Source: Novispirillum itersonii subsp. itersonii ATCC 12639 (GTDB lineage Bacteria > Pseudomonadota > Alphaproteobacteria > Rhodospirillales > Rhodospirillaceae). Taken from it: a stretch of DNA of 64,000 nucleotides. Where the stretch lies: positions 1 through 64,000 of the forward strand of contig NZ_KB907352.1 of the NCBI RefSeq assembly GCF_000381985.1, given 5' to 3'. Shown here in pieces: positions 26,194 through 35,396 of the stretch (position 1 is its first letter; every line of letters starts with the position of its first letter). Made by a program: the position numbers and the translations under genes. The notes below the pieces were generated by a model. It searched no databases, was not told where the DNA came from, and saw only the letters and a program-made list of their open reading frames with translations.

Positions 26194-28242
26194 TCAGGCC
26201 ATTTCGAGCACTTTCTGCCGGATAGACACCACCTGTTCAGCCGGTTTCCCGACCAGATCCTGCATATGGTCAAACCGCCATGCGAAAGTCCCGACCCCCA
26301 TACTGATCGAGCGGATATCAACAATCAGATCATGCATTTCCGCCTGTGGCAGATAGGCCTGTACCACATCCCAGCCAGTCCAGCCCTCGCGGGGGGCAAA
26401 GCCGAGTATCTGTCCCCGGCGGCTGGATAAAGCCCGCTGCGCCCGGCTGGTAGCCTCGGTCGGCACCGAAACCTCAACCATCAGCACCGGCTCCAGCAGC
26501 AGGGATCCACATTCGGCAACCCCGGCCCGCATCCCGACGGCGGCAGCAGTCTTAAAGGCTGCCTCAGAGCTGTCAACGACGTGATAAGAACCGTCGTAGA
26601 GATCAACGGAGAAATCCACCACCGGAAACCCCAGCGGCCCCCGCCTGGCCCAGTCCATCACCCCGGCCTCAACTGCCGGAATATAAGAGCGTGGAATAAC
26701 CCCGCCACTGATACTCTCACTGAAGCGGACTCCGTCCCCTCGTTTCAGGGGCGTGATTTCCAGCCAGACATCGCCGAACTGCCCATGCCCGCCACTCTGG
26801 CGCTTGAAGCGGCCCTGCACCTTGGTGCTTTTGCAGAGTGTCTCACGATATGGCACCTGCGGAGTCGCGGTTTCCACCTCGATATGAAACACGCGGGTCA
26901 GCCGTGATAAAGCGACCGCCAGATGAATATCGCCCTGCCCCCACAGGCTGATCTCCCCGGAGTCGGGATCATGACTGACACTCAGGGAGGCGTCTTCCTC
27001 ACACAACCGGGTCAGTGCAGCGGTCAGTTTGACATCATCACCCTGCCGGGTGGGGTGTACCGCCAACGCGAACAACGGCGGCAGGGGCTCCGGCCACAGA
27101 CCGGCGCGGTCGGTCCCGCCGATCAGCATGCCGGTCTGTGCCCCCTCCAGCCGTCCCAGCGCCACCACCGCGCCCGGCCCGGCAGCGGTCTCCTTCTGTG
27201 GCTCCAGCCCATTCATCCGGTACAGACCGGAGACCTTTCCCAGCCGCCCGGCGAACGAAGACACCACCTGCCCGTCCTTCACCGTCCCGGACCATACCCG
27301 GGACAGATACAGCGAGCCGGTATGCTGTCCGTGCAGGGTCCGGAACACGGTGACCTGCATCGCCGTCCCGGTAATACCCAGCCGAGCTGCCGTTGCGGTA
27401 TAGTCCGGCCCTTCATGACGCAACGCCTTCCACAGACGGCGGACGCCTTCATCCTTATCAGCCGCGCCGAAGAACACCGGCACCAGAAGATCCTTTTTCA
27501 GGTCCCGGGCCAGATCGTCATAGACCTCCTCCTTCGGCGGGGTGACGTCAGACAGCAGATCTTCCAGCAGCTTGTCGTCAAAATCGGCCAGATGCTCCAG
27601 CAACTCCTGCCGAGCCTCGACCTCACGTTGCGCCACAGACTCCGGCAGGCGGATCAGGTCGGATGCCTCGCCGGGGCGGTAGCGGTAGGCCCGCTCTGAC
27701 ACCAGATCGACATACCCGACAATCTGGCTGCCATCCCGGATCGGCACTTCCCGCAGCAGCAACGGTCGGTCAGAAACCAGCTGCAAGGCCTCCAGACAGG
27801 CCCGGATCGAGATATTGGTGCCGTCGCGGTCAACCTTATTGATGAAAATCAGGTGCGGAATGCGATGGGTATCCAGAAACTTCAGCAGCGGCGTTAACAT
27901 GACGGCGCGGGCCGGGTCCGGCTCGCAGACCACAATCGCGATATCGGCCACCAGCAGTGCGTCATAAGTCTGCTGCTGGAACTCAACCGAACCGGGGCAG
28001 TCGAGGAAAATCCACTCCTCCCCCATAAAAGTGGCCGGGGCAACCGTGACCTCTACGGTCATCTGCCGGGCCCGGGCCTCCGGCCCGGCATCGCCGAAGG
28101 ATGTCCCCTCCGTGACCTTTCCCCGTCGGTGCAAGGTGCCGGAAGCGGTCAGCAAACTTTCAAGAAGACTGGTTTTCCCCGAAGTATAGGGCCCGACGAT
28201 TGCCGCGACCCGAGGCGTGGTGACAGAAACATGACCGCCCAT
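26194..28242 (-). CDS. Elongation factor G-like GTPase (divergent paralogue)
   Basis: The protein (682 aa) has the five-domain layout of EF-G. G1 is GPYTSGKTS (17-25), G4 is NKVD (135-138), and the C-terminal domains are complete through VVQAYLPQAEM. Several landmarks differ from housekeeping EF-G. G3 reads DCPGS (81-85), where the family has DTPGH with the catalytic histidine, and switch I reads ARARQMTVEV instead of ERERGITI. This is typical of a second EF-G class, but its role is not established; it may act in recycling or stress rather than elongation. A good AAGGGG site fixes the start. Confidence 0.88.
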   Translation of the reverse strand: MGGHVSVTTPRVAAIVGPYTSGKTSLLESLLTASGTLHRRGKVTEGTSFGDAGPEARARQMTVEVTVAPATFMGEEWIFLDCPGSVEFQQQTYDALLVADIAIVVCEPDPARAVMLTPLLKFLDTHRIPHLIFINKVDRDGTNISIRACLEALQLVSDRPLLLREVPIRDGSQIVGYVDLVSERAYRYRPGEASDLIRLPESVAQREVEARQELLEHLADFDDKLLEDLLSDVTPPKEEVYDDLARDLKKDLLVPVFFGAADKDEGVRRLWKALRHEGPDYTATAARLGITGTAMQVTVFRTLHGQHTGSLYLSRVWSGTVKDGQVVSSFAGRLGKVSGLYRMNGLEPQKETAAGPGAVVALGRLEGAQTGMLIGGTDRAGLWPEPLPPLFALAVHPTRQGDDVKLTAALTRLCEEDASLSVSHDPDSGEISLWGQGDIHLAVALSRLTRVFHIEVETATPQVPYRETLCKSTKVQGRFKRQSGGHGQFGDVWLEITPLKRGDGVRFSESISGGVIPRSYIPAVEAGVMDWARRGPLGFPVVDFSVDLYDGSYHVVDSSEAAFKTAAAVGMRAGVAECGSLLLEPVLMVEVSVPTEATSRAQRALSSRRGQILGFAPREGWTGWDVVQAYLPQAEMHDLIVDIRSISMGVGTFAWRFDHMQDLVGKPAEQVVSIRQKVLEMA

Positions 28243-28383
28243 CGGCGTCCCCTTTTGTTACTGTTGGCCTTGCCAATGATGGTGCGCCCGTCCCTCCGGT
28301 TCTTCAAGAAAATCAGGTGCTGCGGCGCGGCATTCAGCGCCTCTACCGACCCCTGTTCCCTGGCCTTTACTCCCCAGAATGAC

Positions 28384-28411
28384 AAAACCCCCGGCCAAAG
28401 GCCGGGGGTCC
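28384..28411 (-). terminator. Intrinsic terminator of the petABC operon
   Basis: On the minus strand ACCCCCGGCC-TTT-GGCCGGGGG is followed by TTTTG, 29 bases after the petC stop. Confidence 0.88.
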
Positions 28412-28439
28412 GTCAACAGTCACAAAAACCGGAAAGGGA

Positions 28440-29213
28440 TCAGTGTTCGACCCGCTTCCAGATCTGGCGCTTCAGCGCATAGAACAGCGCGGTGAAGACG
28501 GCCAGGAACAGCATAACCTTCAGACCCAGCGACTTGCGGGCTTCCAGTTCCGGCTCTGCGGCCCAGTTCAGGAAGGCCACCACGTCACGGGAAATCGCAT
28601 GACGCTCGTTCGAGGCGCCGTCAGCATAGGTGACGGTTTCGTCGAAGATCATCTGCGGCATGCCGATCTGGTTCCCCGGGAACGCCGGGTTGTAGCTCAT
28701 GCCATCCATCAGGTGGAATCCGGCCGGCGGATCGCGGTACGCGGTCAGCAGGGTGTACAGGTAATCCGGGCCGTTCGGACGGGCCTTCGCCATCAGCGAC
28801 AGGTCCGGCGGCAGCGCCCCACCGTTGGCGGCACGGGCCGCCTTTTCGTTGGGGAACGGCGCCTTCAGGGCGTCAGCCGGCAGACCCGGGCGGATCTTCG
28901 GCTCACCGGCATCATCAAAGCCGTCCTGATATTCGAACTGGGCGGCGTAGGCCTTCACTTCCTCTTCCGTCAGCCCGATTTCCATCAGGTTGCGGTAGCG
29001 GACCAGATTCAGGCTATGACAGGCGGCGCAGACTTCGCGGTACACCTGCAGGCCACGGCGCAGCTGCGGCTTGTCGTAGTGACCGAAAACGCCCTGCCAG
29101 GTCCAGGCCTGCTTCTCGAGGAGGGTTTCAGTCCCGCCGCTGGCCATAACCGGGGCCGACGCGATGGCGCTGAAGCCAACGGCGGCAAAGGCAGCAATAA
29201 GGAACTTGCGCAT
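28440..29213 (-). CDS. petC: Cytochrome c1 of the bc1 complex
   Basis: This membrane-anchored c-type cytochrome passes electrons from the Rieske protein to cytochrome c. The 257-residue precursor has a signal peptide ending APVMA, a heme motif CAACH at 62-66, a probable axial Met in MPQMIF, and a C-terminal membrane helix (VMLFLAVFTALFYAL) before a basic tail. It is the third gene of petABC on the minus strand, starting next to the petB stop. The fold is intact and the length fits alphaproteobacterial c1 proteins. Confidence 0.96.
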   Translation of the reverse strand: MRKFLIAAFAAVGFSAIASAPVMASGGTETLLEKQAWTWQGVFGHYDKPQLRRGLQVYREVCAACHSLNLVRYRNLMEIGLTEEEVKAYAAQFEYQDGFDDAGEPKIRPGLPADALKAPFPNEKAARAANGGALPPDLSLMAKARPNGPDYLYTLLTAYRDPPAGFHLMDGMSYNPAFPGNQIGMPQMIFDETVTYADGASNERHAISRDVVAFLNWAAEPELEARKSLGLKVMLFLAVFTALFYALKRQIWKRVEH

Positions 29214-30431
29214 TTACACAGCCTCCTTCTTCGTCACGGCCGCAGAGATGCTCTCCGGCAGCGGACGCGGCTTTTCCAGCCAGCCCACCAGCGGGGTGAC
29301 GATCAGCAGGTGGATGAAGTACCAGGCAGTCGCGAACTGACCGATCAGGATGTACGGCTCTTCCGCCGGCTTGCCGCCGATGTAGCCCAGCAGCACGCAG
29401 TCGGCGATGAACAGCATCACGAACCACTTGTAGATCGGACGGAAGGTGCAGGAGCGGACCTTGGAGGTATCCAGCCACGGCATCGCCGCCAGAATCACGA
29501 TGGCACCGAACATCAGCAGCACGCCGCCCAGCTTGTCGGGCACGGCACGCAGGATCGCGTAGAACGGCAGGAAGTACCATTCCGGCACGATGTGAGCCGG
29601 GGTGACCATCGGGTTGGCCGGAATGTAGTTATCCGGATGACCCAGGAAGTTCGGAGCCCAGAACACGAAGGCCATGAAGAACATCATGAACACGCCGACG
29701 CCGAACAGATCCTTCACCGTGTAGTACGGGTGGAACGGCAGGCTGTCCTGCGGGCCCTTCATGTCGATCCCCAGCGGGTTGTTCGACTTGACGGTGTGCA
29801 GCGCCCAGACGTGCAGGACGACAATGCCGACCAGCACGAACGGCAGCAGGAAGTGCAGCGCGAAGAAGCGGTTCAGGGTCGGGTTATCAACCGAGAAACC
29901 ACCCCACAGCCAGGTCACGATGTGTTCGCCGACCAGCGGAATGGCCGAGAACAGGTTGGTGATCACGGTGGCGCCCCAGAAGGACATCTGGCCCCACGGC
30001 AGCACGTAGCCCATGAAGGCGGTGCCCATCATGACCAGCATGATGATCAGGCCGAGCCACCACAGGATTTCACGCGGCGGCTTGTAGGAGCCGTAGTAGA
30101 ACCCGCGCACAATGTGCAGGTACACCACAATGAAGAACATCGACGCGCCGTTGGCGTGGATGTAACGGATCAGCCAGCCATAGTTCACGTCGCGCATGAT
30201 GCGTTCGACGGACAGGAACGCCAGCCCGGTGTTGGCGGCGTAGTTCATGGCCAGGAACAGACCCGAAAGGATCATGATCACCAGCACCAGACCGGCAAGG
30301 GAACCGAAGTTCCACCAGTAGCTCAGGTTCTTCGGTGTCGGGTATTCGACAGCCGAATGCTGCATCATCGAGATAATGGGAAGACGGTCGTCAACCCATT
30401 TGATGATCTTGTTGTTGGAGACGGAACTCAT
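29214..30431 (-). CDS. petB: Cytochrome b of the bc1 complex
   Basis: The 405-residue membrane protein binds two b hemes and contains the quinol-oxidising and quinone-reducing sites of complex III. Segments such as [35 protein letters not shown] and [22 protein letters not shown] carry the heme-binding histidines. [10 protein letters not shown] matches the PEWY motif of the quinol-oxidation site. It sits between petA and petC, with the Rieske gene 14 bases upstream. Typical length, no defects seen. Confidence 0.97.
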   Translation of the reverse strand: MSSVSNNKIIKWVDDRLPIISMMQHSAVEYPTPKNLSYWWNFGSLAGLVLVIMILSGLFLAMNYAANTGLAFLSVERIMRDVNYGWLIRYIHANGASMFFIVVYLHIVRGFYYGSYKPPREILWWLGLIIMLVMMGTAFMGYVLPWGQMSFWGATVITNLFSAIPLVGEHIVTWLWGGFSVDNPTLNRFFALHFLLPFVLVGIVVLHVWALHTVKSNNPLGIDMKGPQDSLPFHPYYTVKDLFGVGVFMMFFMAFVFWAPNFLGHPDNYIPANPMVTPAHIVPEWYFLPFYAILRAVPDKLGGVLLMFGAIVILAAMPWLDTSKVRSCTFRPIYKWFVMLFIADCVLLGYIGGKPAEEPYILIGQFATAWYFIHLLIVTPLVGWLEKPRPLPESISAAVTKKEAV

Positions 30432-30445
30432 CCGACGTGCCCCTC

Positions 30446-30997
30446 TCAGCCGATCTTGACGGTCTTGTCGTTCAGGAAAGCGTATTCCGGAACGTGCAGG
30501 TTCAGCGGGGCAGGACCCTTACGGATACGGCCCGAGGTGTCGTAGTGCGACCCATGACACGGGCAGAACCAGCCACCGAAGTCACCGCGCGGATCAGCAG
30601 CCTTCTGGCCCAGCGGGATACAGCCCAGGTGCGTACACACCCCGACGGTCACCAGCCACTCCGGCTTCTTCACGCGGTCTTCATCTTTCTGCGGATCCCG
30701 CAGACCCGCAACGTCAACGGCCCGGGCCGCCGAAATTTCATCTGCAGTACGGTGCCGCACGAACACCGGCTTGCCGCGCCACATGACCGTGATCGCCTGG
30801 CCTTCGGCCACCGGCGACAGGTCGACCTCGGTGGAGGCCAGCGCAAGGGTATCAGCCGCAGGATTCATGCTGTGAATGAACGGCCACAGGGCAAGGCCAG
30901 CGCCAACCACGCCGACAGCCGAGGACGCATACAGCAGGAAGTCGCGGCGGGTTTCGCCATCGGTTGCACCGTGAGCGGGATTCGCCGTGTCAGCCAT
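30446..30997 (-). CDS. petA: Rieske iron-sulfur protein of the bc1 complex
   Basis: The ATG at 30997 follows AGAGGGG and gives 183 residues; a further 16 upstream codons are possible but less likely. A twin-arginine-like N-terminus [17 protein letters not shown] forms the membrane anchor. The 2Fe-2S ligand boxes CTHLGC and CPCHGS are both intact. It is the first gene of petABC. The operon's promoter lies in the 285-base gap shared with the divergent trmL; I could not assign it. Confidence 0.96.
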   Translation of the reverse strand: MADTANPAHGATDGETRRDFLLYASSAVGVVGAGLALWPFIHSMNPAADTLALASTEVDLSPVAEGQAITVMWRGKPVFVRHRTADEISAARAVDVAGLRDPQKDEDRVKKPEWLVTVGVCTHLGCIPLGQKAADPRGDFGGWFCPCHGSHYDTSGRIRKGPAPLNLHVPEYAFLNDKTVKIG

Positions 30998-31282
30998 CCT
31001 CAAAGACCCCTCTACTTGCACGCTGGGGGAACGCGCAATGGACATAGATTACGCGCGCAACCGGCACAGTCGTCCCCCGGCGCGCTTTCTGACCCTTGCA
31101 TCCAATCACATCCCCAGACATGGTACGGATACAAGCTGATGGCGCGGTATAAAACACTTTGCCCGGTTTGAAAAGGCTGTCGGCACATCCACTGCGCCGC
31201 TTACCCGAAATCCCTGCCCGACGGGCTGCATACGGCCCTGCGGCTGCCTCAGTCACCCCTGTTCAGACGGATCAATCCCGCA

Positions 31283-31765
31283 ATGCGCCTTGCGCTGTAC
31301 CAACCGGACATTCCCCAGAATACCGGCGCCCTGCTGCGCCTTGCCGCCTGCTTTGACCTTGGCCTTGATGTCATTGAACCCTGCGGTTTTGTCTGGGATG
31401 ACAGGCACCTGAAGCGAGCCGGCATGGATTACACTCTGCTGGCCAGAATGATCCGCCATCTGTCATGGGAGACCTATCTGGCCACGAGGCCGGAGCCCGC
31501 CGGGCGGCTGGTGCTGCTGACCACCCGTGGCGCGGTGCCGCACCATCATTTCCGGTTTCAGCCCGGCGACACCCTGCTGCTGGGGCGGGAGAGCTGCGGC
31601 GTCCCCGAGTCGGTACATGACCGCGCCGACGCCCGGGTGGTGGTGCCGCTGGTCCCTGCCGCCCGGTCGCTGAATGTGGTGACCGCCGCCGCGATGGTGC
31701 TGTCGGAAGCCCTGCGCCAGACCGGCGGTTATCCTCCTGACGAAGGACTGTCCCCCGATGCCTGA
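31283..31765 (+). CDS. trmL: tRNA (cytidine(34)-2'-O)-methyltransferase TrmL
   Basis: TrmL methylates the wobble base of leucine tRNAs in E. coli. The 160-residue SPOUT-fold protein begins MRLALYQPDIPQNTGALLRLAACF, the typical opening. It has the knot motif LLLGRESCGVPE and the last motif RSLNVVTAAAMVLSEALRQ. It overlaps the next gene, a GNAT acetyltransferase, by eight bases, so both are probably co-translated. Confidence 0.93.
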   Translation: MRLALYQPDIPQNTGALLRLAACFDLGLDVIEPCGFVWDDRHLKRAGMDYTLLARMIRHLSWETYLATRPEPAGRLVLLTTRGAVPHHHFRFQPGDTLLLGRESCGVPESVHDRADARVVVPLVPAARSLNVVTAAAMVLSEALRQTGGYPPDEGLSPDA

Positions 31766-32216
31766 TGTCGATCTGCTCTCCCCCACCCCCGGCGACTATC
31801 AGGCCCTGACGGATCTATGGGAACGCTCTGTCCGGGCCACCCATACATTCCTGACGGAAGAAGCCATCCGCTTTTTTTATCCGCAGGTCCGCGACACCTT
31901 CCTGCCTGCGGTGGCACTGACAGCAGCCCGGGACCGCGACACCGGCCTGTTCGCCGGTTTCGCCGGAACGGCGGACGGAAAGCTGGAAATGCTGTTTCTT
32001 GACCCCACCCGGCGCGGGCAGGGACTCGGACGGCGGCTCCTGGAACACTGCCTGCGGACGCAGGACATTCATTCTGTTGATGTCAATGAAGACAATCCGC
32101 AGGCCGTCGCATTTTACCGCCACATGGGGTTCACCGTCATCGGACGGTCTGAACTGGATGGATCAGGAAAACCCTTCCCGCTCCTGCATATGCGTCTGAC
32201 CGCCACAACAGTGTAG
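31758..32216 (+). CDS. GNAT family N-acetyltransferase
   Basis: The 152-residue protein is one GNAT domain. It has an N-terminal helix and strand set, the acetyl-CoA binding motif A (EMLFLDPTRRGQGLGRRLL, near residues 75-93), and the C-terminal AVAFYRHMGFTVIGRS. It resembles YjaB/YhhY-type acetyltransferases; the substrate is unknown. Its start lies inside trmL, eight bases before that stop, suggesting coupling, but no shared function is known. Confidence 0.88.
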   Translation: MPDVDLLSPTPGDYQALTDLWERSVRATHTFLTEEAIRFFYPQVRDTFLPAVALTAARDRDTGLFAGFAGTADGKLEMLFLDPTRRGQGLGRRLLEHCLRTQDIHSVDVNEDNPQAVAFYRHMGFTVIGRSELDGSGKPFPLLHMRLTATTV

Positions 32217-32255
32217 AGAAGTCCGGCCAAAAGCGATGGCGCAGGCCCAACCCGG

Positions 32256-32966
32256 TTAAAGCTGGTCCTGCAGTCGCGAACCGGCAGAACCGGCGGGCTG
32301 CGGTGTCCCCGCAGGAATGACCCGCTGCGGGGCTTCCATCCATGTCCGCCACGGAGCCCAGCGCCGGACCACCGCCGCTATCGCCTGATGCCCGGCCCCG
32401 TCCGGAAACAGATCGGAGCGTCCGGCACTGGCCTGCCGCCATGCCGGATCTGACGGCAGCAGACTGCACAGGTCGAGGTAAGGGATCGCCAGATCCCGGG
32501 CCAGATCCCGGAACGCGGTGGACAGAGCCACCGTGCGCGCCCCGCTGAAGGTTTCCGCCGGATAGGGCCCGGTGGCGCCGGGCAGACTCGGCAGGGGGCC
32601 GATCCACAGCACCGGCCATGCCTCCCGGGCCTCGCTCAGCATTTCTTCCGCATTCGCCAGAACCTCCGGCAGGGGAACCCGGATTCCCCGACCCTGCACC
32701 TCAGCCATATCGTGGACGCCGAAACTGAAGACCAGACCGCCGGTGGTAAACACTCCCGCCCGGGGAACACCGGCGCGACGTTCGGCCTCTGACCGCCAGC
32801 GGGCCTGAATATCCCGGCTGGTGTTGCCTTCAATCCCCAGGGCATAGCCGCTGAAAGTCCGGCCGGCCGAGCGTTCGATCGCGCACAGGCGGCCAACCCA
32901 GCCAAGGCCGGTCTCATCCCCCTGCCCGGCCACCAGCCCATCTCCGAAAAAGCAGATCCTGCGCAT
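32256..32966 (-). CDS. GDSL-like hydrolase family protein lacking the catalytic serine
   Basis: The ATG at 32966 gives 236 residues and opens MRRICFFGDGLVAGQGDE, the block I position of SGNH/GDSL hydrolases. The nucleophile is normally the serine of GDS[LF]; here the codon is GGG, so residue 10 is glycine. A later block II-like SFGVHDM with Asp near residue 87, and DGAGHQAIA at the end carrying Asp and His, match blocks of the family. With the serine missing it may be inactive or use another residue. It converges on the GNAT gene. Confidence 0.78.
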   Translation of the reverse strand: MRRICFFGDGLVAGQGDETGLGWVGRLCAIERSAGRTFSGYALGIEGNTSRDIQARWRSEAERRAGVPRAGVFTTGGLVFSFGVHDMAEVQGRGIRVPLPEVLANAEEMLSEAREAWPVLWIGPLPSLPGATGPYPAETFSGARTVALSTAFRDLARDLAIPYLDLCSLLPSDPAWRQASAGRSDLFPDGAGHQAIAAVVRRWAPWRTWMEAPQRVIPAGTPQPAGSAGSRLQDQL

Positions 32967-33103
32967 TGCGGTGTGTCCCGACTGATCGACACTGTCTTCC
33001 CGGCGGGAAGGAATGCCCGGTTCTTTCTGTCGGACATTATGACAGAACCGTGGACCATCGCGTGTGACCCCCGTCACCAAAAAACGGGGGCCGGACGACA
33101 CCG

Positions 33104-34444
33104 TCAGGTCAGGGCCAGAGCCTGCACCACAGACCGCAGATAAAGCAGGGCTTCGTCGCGCCCTGGCTGACAGTTTGCCTGCAACCACCAGTCCCGCACG
33201 CCAGCCAGAATCTGTCCGACCTGCGGGCCGGGGGAAATCCCGGCCTCCAGCACATCCCGCCCGGCGACCGGCAGGTCTGGAACCGGCAAGGTGGCCAGAT
33301 CGTTCAGCAGGGCAATCCGCCGCCCGGTCCCGACCGAGTCGGTCCGCCCCTCCACATCCCGCCAGCGGGCCCAGTCGAGCAACACCCGGTCGAGACAGGC
33401 CATCCGGCCCCACTGCGCCAGCGCGGCAGCGGCCTGACCGGGCTGCGGCAGCGGCAGATCCAGCCCCATTAAGGCCAGACGGCGGATCTCTGCCGCAGAC
33501 AGCCGCAGGCGGTGACCGATCGCCTCAAGCCCGTCTGCCGTCCCGGCGGTCAGGGCCGCCAGTCGTCGCAACGGATCCGGGGGCAGTCCGGCGATCCGGA
33601 CCCCGCGCTCTTCGAGGAAAGCGGTCTGCCGCAAAGCCCCGAAGGCTTTGGCCTCCGGCAATATCACCTCGAGAACCCGCGCCCCCCGCATCGACAGCAC
33701 GGTTCCCGCAGGCTCCGGCACCGCCAGAATTTTCAGCAGTTCATCGCGGACCCGCTCCGCAGACAGCGACAGCAGATCGGCAGCATGATGCTGACAGGCC
33801 GACAGACCGTTGGCATAGGGTGCCCCCCGGCCATAGCGGGCATGAAAACGGAAAAAGCGCAGAATCCGCAGCGCGTCTTCCTGAATACGCCGCTCTGCCC
33901 GGCCAACAAAAATCACCCGCCCGTGGGCCAGATGCTCAATGCCGTCGAAATAATCGTAAACGGCCCCATCCGGAGTCGCAGACAGTGCATTGATGGTAAA
34001 GTCCCGCCGGGCCGCATCCGCCATCCAGTTGGTGGTCCACGCCACCTCGGCATGGCGCCCGTCGGTGGCGACATCTTCGCGCAGGGTAGTGATCTCGTAA
34101 GACCGCCCCGGCCCGCAGACCGCAGTGACCGTGCCATGCGACAGCCCGGTCGGAACACAGCGGATCGCTGCCCGCTCCAGCAGGGCCATCACCTGCTCCG
34201 GCGGGGTCGGGGTCGTCAGATCAATGTCATGAACCGGGCGATGGGCCAGCGCATCCCGGACGCATCCGCCGACAAACCGCACGGCGGCACCATCCGCCTG
34301 AAGGGCGGCGATCACCGCCTGCGTTTCCGGCCACTGCAGCCACTCCTGCACCCCAAGATGCCCGACCGGGCCGCGGTTGGCGTGGCCGAGCAGCGAGCGC
34401 ACCGGCGGTTCCGGCTCCGGGGCCGGCGGCTTACGGAATATCAT
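33104..34444 (-). CDS. cca: CCA tRNA nucleotidyltransferase
   Basis: The enzyme adds or repairs the CCA end of tRNAs. This 446-residue class II protein has the nucleotidyltransferase head with RFVGGCVRDAL and the catalytic DIDL near residues 73-76. The RRDFTINALS motif follows, then the RAERRIQEDALRILRFFRF neck. All four tRNAs in this window encode their CCA, so the role here is probably repair. Its ATG overlaps the DUF6111 stop by four bases. Confidence 0.95.
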   Translation of the reverse strand: MIFRKPPAPEPEPPVRSLLGHANRGPVGHLGVQEWLQWPETQAVIAALQADGAAVRFVGGCVRDALAHRPVHDIDLTTPTPPEQVMALLERAAIRCVPTGLSHGTVTAVCGPGRSYEITTLREDVATDGRHAEVAWTTNWMADAARRDFTINALSATPDGAVYDYFDGIEHLAHGRVIFVGRAERRIQEDALRILRFFRFHARYGRGAPYANGLSACQHHAADLLSLSAERVRDELLKILAVPEPAGTVLSMRGARVLEVILPEAKAFGALRQTAFLEERGVRIAGLPPDPLRRLAALTAGTADGLEAIGHRLRLSAAEIRRLALMGLDLPLPQPGQAAAALAQWGRMACLDRVLLDWARWRDVEGRTDSVGTGRRIALLNDLATLPVPDLPVAGRDVLEAGISPGPQVGQILAGVRDWWLQANCQPGRDEALLYLRSVVQALALT

Positions 34445-34755
34445 TTCGGGGCATCCCCACCGGAAACAGGGCGATCCGGGGTAAATCCGCCGGGCACGAT
34501 CTTACCGTCAACCACCACCGGCGGCCGGTATTCCTGCCCCGGGGTGCCGCCCGGCTCCAGCAAGGCAGTCACCCCCAGCACCAATGCCGCCAGCAGCAGC
34601 CCGGCAGCGGCCAGCCAGAACCATGTCGTGGTCTCAACCGACGGGGCCTGTCCGCCATGCCGCGTCACATAGCGCCCGCGCAGCCAGACCCACGCCATAA
34701 AAAACAGCGCCGGAGCCAGCAGGGGCAGAGCCGTGGACAGAATCAGCCGCAGCAT
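34441..34755 (-). CDS. DUF6111 family membrane protein
   Basis: The 104-residue protein has two membrane segments: LILSTALPLLAPALFFMAWVWL and a second near 48-65. A short basic cytoplasmic loop and a polar Pro/Gly-rich C-terminus ending DAPK follow. It matches DUF6111 proteins of alphaproteobacteria, which have no known function. It is translationally linked to the CCA gene, and its start is five bases past the NUDIX stop, so it lies inside one operon. Confidence 0.82.
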   Translation of the reverse strand: MLRLILSTALPLLAPALFFMAWVWLRGRYVTRHGGQAPSVETTTWFWLAAAGLLLAALVLGVTALLEPGGTPGQEYRPPVVVDGKIVPGGFTPDRPVSGGDAPK

Positions 34756-34760
34756 GGCCG

Positions 34761-35393
34761 TTAATCCCGCAGCACATTATAAAGATTCATCAACATTCCC
34801 GCCGTTGCCCCCCAGATATAATAAGACTCGTATGGGATGGCGTAATAGGGGCGTGGGCGCCCGTTAACCGTCCGCGCCACTTTCTGATGGTTGCGCGGAT
34901 CCAGCAGAAAAGCCAGAGGCACTTCAAAAACCTCAGCCACCTCAAAGGAATCGGGCGACAGGGTAAACGGCGGCTGCACAATGGCGACCACCGGCGTCAC
35001 CCGGAAACCGGTGACGGTGACATAATCATCAAGCATCCCGACCACGGTGACATGCCGGGGGTCCAGTCCGGTTTCCTCGACCGTTTCCCGCAGGGCGCAG
35101 GCCACCGGGCCATCATCCCCGTCTTCCAGCCGCCCGCCGGGGAAGGATATCTGCCCGGCATGGTGATGCAGATGATCGGTGCGGCGGGTCAGCATCACCT
35201 GCAGACCGGCATCACGCCGCACCAGCGGCACCAGCACCGCTGCCGCCCGGGTTCCTTCATCGGCAGGGCGGCCAAGACGCGGCCCGTCCGCCGGGTCGAG
35301 CCCCAGACTGAGGGCAACCGCCACATCAGACCGCAGCCCGCTCCCCTGCCGGGCCGCCAGACGGTCCCGCAGCCACTGTTCGTTGATCAGCAC
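34761..35393 (-). CDS. CoA pyrophosphatase (NUDIX hydrolase)
   Basis: The 210-residue protein has both marks of CoA diphosphatases: the UPF0035-like block VMLTRRTDHLHHHAGQISFPGG and the NUDIX box GRLEDGDDGPVACALRETVEETGL. The enzyme cleaves CoA to phosphopantetheine and 3',5'-ADP. It stands in the operon DUF1285, NUDIX, DUF6111, cca, separated from the DUF1285 gene by three bases. Confidence 0.92.
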   Translation of the reverse strand: MLINEQWLRDRLAARQGSGLRSDVAVALSLGLDPADGPRLGRPADEGTRAAAVLVPLVRRDAGLQVMLTRRTDHLHHHAGQISFPGGRLEDGDDGPVACALRETVEETGLDPRHVTVVGMLDDYVTVTGFRVTPVVAIVQPPFTLSPDSFEVAEVFEVPLAFLLDPRNHQKVARTVNGRPRPYYAIPYESYYIWGATAGMLMNLYNVLRD

Positions 35394-35396
35394 CGG

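Noticed and set aside
28443-30545. 700-codon plus-strand frame opposite petABC
   Set aside because: It is an antisense shadow of cytochrome c1, cytochrome b and Rieske genes, which have clear heme and iron-sulfur motifs.
33060-33100. Hairpin CCCCCGT...ACGGGGG downstream of cca
   Set aside because: The stem is short and has no T tract on the minus strand, so I do not call it a terminator.
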